Of a DNA stretch of 30,964 bases, positions 25,088 through 30,964 are shown piece by piece. Numbering within the stretch: position 1 is the first letter of the stretch; each line of letters opens with the position of its first letter. The translations under genes were made by a program, and so were the position numbers. The notes beneath the pieces are model-generated. The model searched no databases, was not told the DNA's origin, and saw only the letters and a list, made by a program, of their open reading frames with translations. This DNA is from Prevotellamassilia sp. (lineage in GTDB: Bacteria; Bacteroidota; Bacteroidia; Bacteroidales; Bacteroidaceae), in contig JAHAWW010000001.1 in assembly GCA_018383375.1 (NCBI GenBank), forward strand, positions 1 to 30,964. The letters are read 5' to 3'.

Positions 25088-25966
25088 ATGAAACCGTTTT
25101 TTTCTCCCTCCGAACTAATCATCAATCCCGATGGGTCGGTGTTTCATCTCCATCTTTTGCCCGAGCATCTGGCCGACAAGGTCATCCTTGTGGGCGACCC
25201 CGGCCGTGTGGCAACGGTGGCGGCTCATTTTGACAGCCGCGAGTGCGACGTGCAAAGTCGCGAGTTTCACACCATCACCGGCACCTATGCCGGCAAGCGC
25301 ATCACCGTGGTGTCTACCGGCATTGGCTGTGACAACATTGACATCGTGCTCAACGAGATTGACGCGCTCGCCAACATCGACTTCGCCAGCCGAACCGTCA
25401 AACCCACGCTGCGCAGTCTTGAAATCGTGCGCATAGGCACCTGTGGTGGCCTCCAACCCGAAACACCCGAGGGCACCTTCGTGGCCAGTGTCAAGAGCAT
25501 CGGCTTCGACGGCTTGCTCAACTTCTATGCCGGACGCGACAGCGTTTGCGACCTGAGACTCGAACAACAATTTGTCGCCGCCATGGGCTGGCAAGGCTCC
25601 ATTTGCATCAGTCATCCCTATTGCGTCAGCGCCGACGACGAACTCATCAGCCGCATAGCCTCCACCGATATGGTGCGTGGCATCACTGTGGCCTGTGGCG
25701 GATTTTTTGGTCCGCAGGGTCGTGAACTCCGTCTGCCTCTGGCCGACCCCGAGCAGAATGCCAAGATTGAAGCCTTCCGTTATGGCGATCTCAAGGTGAC
25801 TAATTTTGAAATGGAAAGCAGTGCTGTGGCGGGCTTGTCGCGGCTTATGGGCCACAAGGCCTTGACGTGTTGTATGGTCATTGCCAACCGCCTGGCCGGA
25901 CGTGCCAATCCCAACTACAAAAACACCATCGACACCCTCATCGCCACCGTTCTCGACCGCATCTGA
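25088..25966 (+). CDS. Nucleoside phosphorylase (PNP/UDP family)
   Basis: A 292-residue cytoplasmic enzyme of the purine-nucleoside/uridine phosphorylase family, which splits a nucleoside with phosphate into base and ribose 1-phosphate. VILVGDPGRV (about 33-42) is the phosphate-binding strand, VVSTGIGCDNIDI and IGTCGGLQ are conserved active-site loops, and NFEMESSAV is the ribose-binding glutamate motif. The uridine-phosphorylase-like branch fits the GDPGRV start, but base specificity is not certain. The open frame continues upstream to a TTG at 25058 in the T-rich leader; ATG 25088 is the better start. It is followed by a terminator and repeat copy C. Confidence 0.9.
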   Translation: MKPFFSPSELIINPDGSVFHLHLLPEHLADKVILVGDPGRVATVAAHFDSRECDVQSREFHTITGTYAGKRITVVSTGIGCDNIDIVLNEIDALANIDFASRTVKPTLRSLEIVRIGTCGGLQPETPEGTFVASVKSIGFDGLLNFYAGRDSVCDLRLEQQFVAAMGWQGSICISHPYCVSADDELISRIASTDMVRGITVACGGFFGPQGRELRLPLADPEQNAKIEAFRYGDLKVTNFEMESSAVAGLSRLMGHKALTCCMVIANRLAGRANPNYKNTIDTLIATVLDRI

Positions 25967-25995
25967 GCCATACTTCTTATACCTTGCCGCATAAC

Positions 25996-26040
25996 AAACG
26001 CGCCTCGTTTCACAACGGGGCGCGTTTACTTTACGTTTTC
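25996..26040 (+). terminator. Terminator of the nucleoside phosphorylase gene
   Basis: A 14-bp stem with one wobble pair (25996-26009 with 26014-26027, loop TCAC) is followed by ACTTTACGTTTTC. It lies 29 bp after the stop codon. Confidence 0.85.
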
Positions 26041-26272
26041 CAAATAGTGATTAGATCAGGTTGTTAAGATTGTAATATTTAGGATAACAACAGCAAATGT
26101 GGGGCTTTCTTTTGAAACGGCCAAACATTTAAGTTACATTTACACAAATTGCACCCAAACACGGGTGGACTGCACGATATGGTGGGCTGAATAAAGACGC
26201 TTGACGTAAGACTGCGCCGTTTTGTATTTTTTGTTGAGACAAATAGGCGTTAAATTTGAAGTAGGCATAGAG
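26041..26272. other. Gene-free AT-rich stretch
   Basis: No open frame with recognisable content, no tRNA and no clear repeat are visible. One TAAATTTG (26250-26257) matches the -7 consensus and would drive transcription into repeat copy C. Confidence 0.4.
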
Positions 26273-26426
26273 AGAGAGGTCCTCAAAGGACCTCTCTTAT
26301 TAGTTTTCAGACGTTTACGGGGCTAAGGACAGTTTTTCCCGGCCTTATGGCAGAAGTTTTTGTCCTTATGACACGATTTACAGACCTTATGATTTGCCGA
26401 GCAGACCCTATGTGGGGCTGTTTTTT
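26273..26426 (+). repeat. Composite hairpin + 21-bp repeat element, copy C (best copy)
   Basis: A perfect 10-bp hairpin (AGAGAGGTCC / GGACCTCTCT, 26273-26297) is followed by five units exactly 21 bp apart. They start GCTAAGGA (26322), CCTTATGG (26343), CCTTATGA (26364), CCTTATGA (26385) and CCCTATGT (26406). The first unit lies 37 nt from the hairpin centre. The TTTACGGGGCTAAGGAC stretch at the first unit closely matches copy A. From 26427 to 26610 I see no gene; an open frame at 26347-26583 runs through the repeats and has no protein-like features. Confidence 0.8.
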
Positions 26427-26610
26427 CTCGCTTTCACGCCTTTTTTTCTCACTCCAAGGCTGCGGCAGGATATTATCAAGCGCTGGATTAAACTTTTTGC
26501 GTCACACAAGACGCCATAAAATAAACAGAGCAATGAACGATGAGAGATTTCGGACAGACTTTATGCAAACGCCATTAAACTAAAACACTCCGCCGAACCG
26601 CTCACGAGGT

Positions 26611-26648
26611 ATAAAAACAAAAAAATTGATTGTCTCACGACAACCAAT
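26611..26648 (-). terminator. Minus-strand terminator downstream of the TolC gene
   Basis: A 10-bp stem with one wobble pair (26625-26634 with 26639-26648, loop of 4) is followed, on the minus strand, by TTTTTTGTTTTTAT. It lies about 140 bp beyond the TolC stop codon and could also end a short transcript starting near 26680. Confidence 0.7.
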
Positions 26649-26673
26649 CTTTACTAACCTTAAATCTAATACC

Positions 26674-26811
26674 ATGAAAAACAATGCAAATATACGGCCG
26701 TTGGGCTCATTTGTCAAGTTTTGTGGTCTAAAACATCTGTTTGTTATGATATTTTTAAGGAAAAAGGTTTGTTTTGTCAATTCGGCCTATCAAAAGCCCA
26801 AGATACCTTGA
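26674..26811 (+). pseudogene. Possible remnant: signal-peptide-like start of a lost gene
   Basis: A 45-codon frame opens after a leader (CCTTAAATCTAATACC then ATGAAAAAC) of a type familiar upstream of Bacteroidetes outer membrane genes. It encodes a basic then hydrophobic N-terminus (MKNNANIRPLGSF, later FVMIFLRKK). No mature protein follows, and the frame runs into the 3' end of the TolC gene on the other strand. It may be the decayed start of a SusC-type receptor or other exported protein. It could also be a chance frame. Confidence 0.3.
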
Positions 26812-28256
26812 GCTTTGCGCAGTGCCGAGCGGCTGATGCGCTGGTCTATCTGTGCGTCTATTTTGTCGCTTTGTGCGCCCACCCACGCCGTTTGGGCCGA
26901 GAGCAGGTCGGAGGTGACCACGACGCCTTCGGCAAAGCCTTGACGGGCGGTGTAGAGGTTTTCGTCGGCTCGAGAGAGATTGCGCATGCTCAAGGCATAT
27001 TGCTTGTCGGCCTCTTCCACGCGCTGGGCGGCCTGTTTGAGCGAGAGGGCAATTTGTTCTTTGGCTTCGTCGAGTTGGAGTGCCGCAATGGTGGCGTCGG
27101 CACGGGCTGCTTGAACCTTATGCCGCCCTTCGCCCCAATTCCAAACCGGCACCTTCAGTGCTACGCCTACAGCCCAGGTGCCTTTAAACTTCTTCTCAAA
27201 ACCATTTGTTAGTCCCGGATAGGTGGTGAGCAGTCCACCGGTGAGGGCCAACTGGGGCATAAAGTCAGAGCGTGCCACGTCGACTTGTCGGCGGCTGATA
27301 GTCAGTGCGCTCTCCAGCATTTGCAGTTCGGGGCGATGGGCAAAAGCTGTCGTGGTGTCGGTCTGGGCGTCGGTGGCCGCTGTTTGAAGTGGTGGCAGTT
27401 CTTCGAGTTTTTCGTCTTCCAGGGTGATGGGGGTGTCGAGTGGCATGCCGCAGAGTCGACACAAAGCCATGCGCGAGAGGGTCAGGGCATTGTCCACCTT
27501 AGTCAGGGTCATCTCGGCCTCGCCTGCTTTCACGCTGACGCTCAAGCCCGAGGCCTTTGTGGCCACGCCTTCCTTAATCATCTGGTTCATATCATCGTCG
27601 AGCCGGCGGGTCATGTCGACATACTGTGTGGCGATGCGACGTTTGGCAGAAAGCGAAACCACCTGCCAATAGGCTTGCTCTACGGCCAAAAGTAGTTCTT
27701 GTTCGGCCTGCCGTCCCTTTTGCCGCGCAATGAGTCGGGCCTCGTCGGTGATTTGGTTCATTGCCCGAATTTTTCCGCCCATATACAGGGGTTGTGTGAG
27801 CATGAGCGAAGCGAGCGAGAGATTGCGCGTGTCGGTTTTGAGTGCATCGACGAGGTTGGCGCCGGCATTATTGAGCCCCTCGCCGATTTTGGGGAAGAGC
27901 GCGGCCAGTTCGGGATATTGTGAGGCTATGACAGCGGCGTCGGGTCCGAGGCTTTGCAGCAGGCTGGTGCCCATTTGCGGCAGCGTGGCCTTTTGTGTGT
28001 CGTTGAGCAGTGAGATTTCGTCGCCCGTGCGCATATAGGTGGCCTCGAGCGCCACTTTGGGTAGATAGGCTGTGCGGGCTGCCTTTTGCTGGTGAAGGCT
28101 TTTGGTCTCTTCGGCCTGACTGATGGCCATTGTTTTGCTTTGTCTCAGGGCCATTTGTCGCAGACTGTCGAGCGTGAAGGTCTGGGCCGAGGCCGAGAAA
28201 GCTATGGCGACAGTGGCTGCAATGAGCCCCAGCTGTTTTTTGAAAGATGCAGTCAT
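26790..28256 (-). CDS. TolC-family outer membrane efflux protein
   Basis: A 488-residue protein with a signal peptide (about 1-24, ending FSASA-Q). Two long helical repeats of the outer-membrane-factor type are separated near residue 255. FTLDSLRQMALRQSK, AARTAYLPKVALEATY, then ALTLSRMALCRLCGMPLDTP and ARSDFMPQLALTGGL are typical of the two halves. Such proteins form the trimeric exit duct of tripartite exporters. No membrane-fusion protein or pump gene is present upstream within the window. It is transcribed leftward with a -7 element at 28293-28300, and its terminator is probably the hairpin at 26611-26648. Confidence 0.92.
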   Translation of the reverse strand: MTASFKKQLGLIAATVAIAFSASAQTFTLDSLRQMALRQSKTMAISQAEETKSLHQQKAARTAYLPKVALEATYMRTGDEISLLNDTQKATLPQMGTSLLQSLGPDAAVIASQYPELAALFPKIGEGLNNAGANLVDALKTDTRNLSLASLMLTQPLYMGGKIRAMNQITDEARLIARQKGRQAEQELLLAVEQAYWQVVSLSAKRRIATQYVDMTRRLDDDMNQMIKEGVATKASGLSVSVKAGEAEMTLTKVDNALTLSRMALCRLCGMPLDTPITLEDEKLEELPPLQTAATDAQTDTTTAFAHRPELQMLESALTISRRQVDVARSDFMPQLALTGGLLTTYPGLTNGFEKKFKGTWAVGVALKVPVWNWGEGRHKVQAARADATIAALQLDEAKEQIALSLKQAAQRVEEADKQYALSMRNLSRADENLYTARQGFAEGVVVTSDLLSAQTAWVGAQSDKIDAQIDQRISRSALRKAQGILGF

Positions 28257-28292
28257 TTTGTCAATGCTTTATGAGAAGTGAAGAATGTGCTG

Positions 28293-28300
28293 CAAAGATA
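28293..28300 (-). promoter_or_regulatory. -7 element TATCTTTG before the TolC gene
   Basis: On the minus strand this is an exact TAnnTTTG match 36 bp upstream of the start codon. The rest of 28301-28571, between the promoter and the end of the next gene, shows no gene and no obvious structure. Confidence 0.5.
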
Positions 28301-28571
28301 GGACTCAAGGGGCAAAACGCAGCAGGCTAACCGCTGAATGGGCCAAAGTGTCGGTAAAATTGACAACAAAGCCGTCGGGACGTCAGAGGTCTCATCAGCT
28401 GTTGTCGCCCCAAATGGGATGGCTGGCGGCAGAACCTCGACGTTGGGTCTTGTCGCTGTCGTCCACGTTTTCGTCGGTGGGCGAAAGTGAGAGCAAGGGG
28501 TGCTCAGTGCAGAGCGATAGAGCAAGAGAGCGGGGAGAGGTATAGGGTTTCATGTGGAAGTATTTGGAGGA

Positions 28572-29719
28572 TTAGAAGATGACTTTCTTACCGTTTTTGA
28601 TGTAGAGCCGACCGCTCTGTGGCCGCTCGACGCGGCGGCCTTGAAGGTCGTAGAGTCCGGCAGTGGCCCTCTGGTCTGCCGCCAATGTCGTCTCGACGCT
28701 TGTGGTTGTGACGTCGTGGCTCACTTTGAGCGTGGACGATGCCGACGAAAGTTCGAACCATGCCCTGAAAGGCGGGCACTGCTTTTCACATACCATACAC
28801 TGTCTGGCTTGGTTGTGGCTGCGTAGTTGTCTGAGCCGGTGTTCATTGTTCCGGGTAGGTAGTGGGCCGTCTGTGCGTTTTGGATGTGATAGCCTGCGCC
28901 TGAGGGTGTGAAGGCCCAGATGCCGCTCCAGTCGGTCAGCGTTGAGCCTTCGGCCACGATGAGTTTGTGTGTGTTTACATCTTCGGCCGCCGTTGGTGCC
29001 GCCCAGCCGGTTGAATAGGGGTGGCGGTTGACTAGGCGGAAGAGATTGTAGTGCGACAGTTTGTTGCTAAGTCGTATTTGTGGCGAAACTTCGCTCTCAG
29101 GCAGTATGTCTACGGCATAAAACTGCCAGGCGCGGGCCTGACCGTTGATGGTGGTGATGACGTCTGTGCCCCAGCCGCCGAGTTTTTTCGAGGCGTCGGC
29201 GTCGAGGTCCACGCTGTTTTGGTCGATAATCATGAAGTAGCTCTCTATGGCGTTGCCCTCGCTGTCATTGATTTGTCTGACGGTGAAAATGCCCACCTCG
29301 GTGTCGTCTGTCGACGTGACCGAACCGTTGTTGCCGTAGGTTGTGGTCTGGCCGTTGACGAGTTTTTTTGCATAGTGCCCATATCCCGTCTGGAGATAGT
29401 AGGTCGAAGCACCATCGGCTGTCGGCACGAATCGGAACAGGCGGTCGGCGCTTAGAGTGACCACGTCGCCGTTGATGATAGCTGTGCCGGCGCAAGAGAG
29501 TGTGCAGTTTTCGCCCGCTTTGATATAGCCGCCGCGAAATTGGTTGTAGACGGCATACCAGCGTCCAGGTTCAAACGTAGTGGCATGCGTCGAAGTGACA
29601 ATGGAATAATAATTCGTAAGTGAAGAAAGTGGAGGGTCTACGGTGGTAGCCGCACTCTTGGTGACAGCCAGTGACAAACAGCTCAGCAGGGTGAAGGCCA
29701 GCCAAAAGGTGTGTTTCAT
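28572..29719 (-). pseudogene. Secreted protein of unknown function, frameshifted near its C-terminus
   Basis: The frame starts at ATG 29719 with a signal peptide (about 1-24, MKHTFWLAFTLLSCLSLAVT...). It is followed by about 300 residues of beta-rich sequence with repeated ...YYLQTGYGHYAKKL... and ...GAGYHIQNAQTAHYLPG... segments, resembling the ligand-binding or trefoil-like modules of Prevotella secreted proteins. In this frame it runs into a random-looking tail and stops at 28721. Another frame of the same strand, open across 28572-28796, supplies the expected end: TAGLYDLQGRRVERP, then GRLYIKNGKKVIF, a C-terminal motif common in exported Prevotella proteins. Adding one base at the A4 run (plus-strand T-run 28783-28786) joins the two into a protein of about 381 residues. 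It is either a recent pseudogene or a homopolymer sequencing error. Confidence 0.8.
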
Positions 29720-29763
29720 TGTAGTTCTTAGAAATGAGGCATTATATATATAATAAGGAGAGG

Positions 29764-29811
29764 CTAAAAGACAAAATGCCTCAAAGCCTAAGAGACAGAG
29801 AAACTACGCGT
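29764..29811 (+). repeat. Octamer-phased repeat, copy 3
   Basis: Six octamers start every 8 bp at 29764, 29772, 29780, 29788, 29796 and 29804. The clearest are CTAAAAGA (29764) and CTAAGAGA (29788). The array is immediately preceded by a 17-nt stretch (29744-29760) that also occurs after pfkA. The intergenic stretch 29720-30095 contains no gene. Confidence 0.55.
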
Positions 29812-30054
29812 TCGAGCGTCAAGGCGTGCCGATGTGCCGACGGGTCTTGGCGGGCCGAGAAGCCTCTCCCTCTTTTTTCGCTGCCGAAGATAGAGAATAA
29901 ATTTGGCTATGTTTGACCTTTTTTACCATAAACGTATGAAAATTTCAACTATCCGTCAATTCCTCCCTATGAGTGGCGGCTTCGTCATCGACGTCATCTT
30001 TATTCATAAAACAAGAATTGTTTCATAAAAAACGTTTAATAGTAATCAAATTGC

Positions 30055-30062
30055 TAACTTTG
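30055..30062 (+). promoter_or_regulatory. -7 element TAACTTTG before the permease gene
   Basis: An exact TAnnTTTG match 34 bp before the permease start codon. Further matches at 29898 and 29908 (TAAATTTG, TATGTTTG) could be additional starts. Confidence 0.5.
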
Positions 30063-30095
30063 CAACTCAGATAACCACAAAATGCAACGAAAACT

Positions 30096-30964
30096 ATGAG
30101 TTTATTTGCCAGAAAGTCTGTAAATGCGCTCCTCAAAGAAGCCGAAAACGATGGCGGAAAGGGTATGAAGCGCGTGTTGGGCGCTCCCGGTCTTGTGGCC
30201 TTGGGCATTGGTGTCATCATCGGTGCCGGCCTGTTTTCGGTTACGGGCGTCGTGGCCGGTCTCCACAGCGGTCCGGCCATCACGTTGAGTTTCCTCATAG
30301 CCGCCGTGGCCTGTGCTTTTGCCGGCCTGTGTTATGCCGAGTTTGCCTCGATGATACCCATCTCGGGCAGTGCCTATTCTTATTCCTACCTCACCATGGG
30401 TGAGCTCGTGGCTTGGATTATAGGTTGGGACCTCGTGTTGGAATATGCCGTGGCCGCCATGACCGTCAGCATTTCGTGGAGTCGCTATTTCTGCGAACTG
30501 ATGGCCGGCTTGGGGTGGCAGTTGCCGCGAGAGTTCACCGCCTGCCCGGCAGAGGGAGGCATCATCAACTTGCCCGCGATGATTATCGTTGTCGTGCTTT
30601 CGCTCATTCTCATACGCGGCACCAAGGGCAGTGCGCGGTTCAACGACTTCATCGTGGTGTTGAAGATAGCCGTCGTGATGGCCTTCATTGTTTTAGGTTT
30701 GAAATACATCCACACCGAGAACCTCACCCCCTTCATACCCGAAAACACCGGGCAGTTTGGCGAGTTTGGATGGTCGGGCGTCTTGCGCGGAGCTGCCATA
30801 GTCTTTTTTGCCTATATCGGTTTTGACGCCGTCAGCACAGCTGCCCAAGAGACCAAAAATCCGCGCCGCAATATGCCCATAGGCATACTCGGTTCGCTCT
30901 TCATCTGCACCGACATCTACATCATTTTTGCCTTTGTTATGGTGGGCGTGGTGGACTATCACGT
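30096..30964 (+). CDS. Amino acid permease (APC superfamily), partial
   Basis: The first 289 residues of an inner membrane transporter cut by the window edge. After a short cytoplasmic N-terminus, the first helix contains LGIGVIIGAGLFSVTG, the unwound substrate-binding segment of APC transporters. The second contains GLCYAEFASMIPISGSAYSY, a strong family signature. Later, GAAIVFFAYIGFDAVSTAAQETKNPRRNMPIGI is the conserved helix 6 and loop of the cationic-amino-acid-transporter-like branch. The substrate cannot be decided from this part. ATG 30096 is supported by a -7 element 34 bp upstream. The gene has no stop within the window because it continues beyond 30964. Confidence 0.93.
   Translation, partial: MSLFARKSVNALLKEAENDGGKGMKRVLGAPGLVALGIGVIIGAGLFSVTGVVAGLHSGPAITLSFLIAAVACAFAGLCYAEFASMIPISGSAYSYSYLTMGELVAWIIGWDLVLEYAVAAMTVSISWSRYFCELMAGLGWQLPREFTACPAEGGIINLPAMIIVVVLSLILIRGTKGSARFNDFIVVLKIAVVMAFIVLGLKYIHTENLTPFIPENTGQFGEFGWSGVLRGAAIVFFAYIGFDAVSTAAQETKNPRRNMPIGILGSLFICTDIYIIFAFVMVGVVDYH

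Noticed and set aside
26322..26426. 21-bp units as a CRISPR array
   Set aside because: The conserved core is only about 8 bp with a 21-bp step; CRISPR repeats are longer and nearly identical with spacers of about 30 bp, and no cas gene is near.
26347..26583. Open frame of 78 codons in the gene-free region
   Set aside because: It runs straight through the 21-bp repeat units and shows no signal, domain or conserved feature.

Overview
The window looks like the chromosome of a Bacteroidales bacterium, most likely Prevotellaceae or a close relative. The evidence is a Bacteroidetes-order ATP synthase operon (atpD-atpC-small membrane protein-atpB-E-F-H-A-G), a long S16, a DUF4421 protein, a TonB receptor with a carboxypeptidase-regulatory-like N-domain, a lipoprotein whose cysteine is followed by Ser-Asp-Asp-Asp, a C-terminal tail of the type ...YDLQGRRV...NGKKV..., a tRNA without encoded CCA, and repeated TAnnTTTG (-7 type) promoter elements. 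No phage, insertion sequence, CRISPR array or integrase is visible.

Layout. 1-555: an 85-bp tandem repeat and copy A of a dispersed repeat element. 556-4562: a membrane protein of unknown function (-), then a Gfo/Idh/MocA oxidoreductase, a DUF4421 outer-membrane-like protein and a uracil-DNA-glycosylase-superfamily protein (+). 4715-5254: rpsP with a strong terminator. 5450-10198: a TonB-dependent receptor and a surface-type lipoprotein, each with its own promoter carrying a four-half-site, 11-bp-phased box that resembles a PhoB box. 10331-10462: repeat copy B. 10723-13294: tRNA-Gly(CCC), nhaD-type antiporter, pfkA. 13522-20983: the ATP synthase operon. 21110-23406 (-): a two-gene operon (LysM/periplasmic-binding protein and a PorT-like beta-barrel). 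23616-25966 (+): a PD40 propeller protein and a nucleoside phosphorylase. 25996-26811: repeat copy C and gene debris. 26790-29719 (-): a TolC-family protein and a frameshifted secreted protein. 30096-end: an amino-acid permease cut by the window edge.

Three observations stand out. (1) The receptor and the lipoprotein are separated by a terminator but carry matching phased boxes at the same distance from the -7 element, so they are probably one regulon, plausibly phosphate-responsive. (2) The lipoprotein frame is interrupted by an in-frame TAG, and the frame stays open for 30 more codons that read like the family's normal C-terminus. (3) A composite element (a hairpin, then 21-bp-phased CCTTATG / CTAAGGA units starting about 37 nt from the hairpin centre) occurs three times, each time downstream of a gene and in that gene's orientation.

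The window also contains coding lesions: a one-base frameshift and a Walker B Asp-to-Gly change in atpD, a frameshift in the secreted protein at 28572-29719, and the TAG above. Some of these may be sequencing or assembly errors, which cannot be settled from the sequence alone. All family assignments rest on reading motifs by eye; no database search was run.
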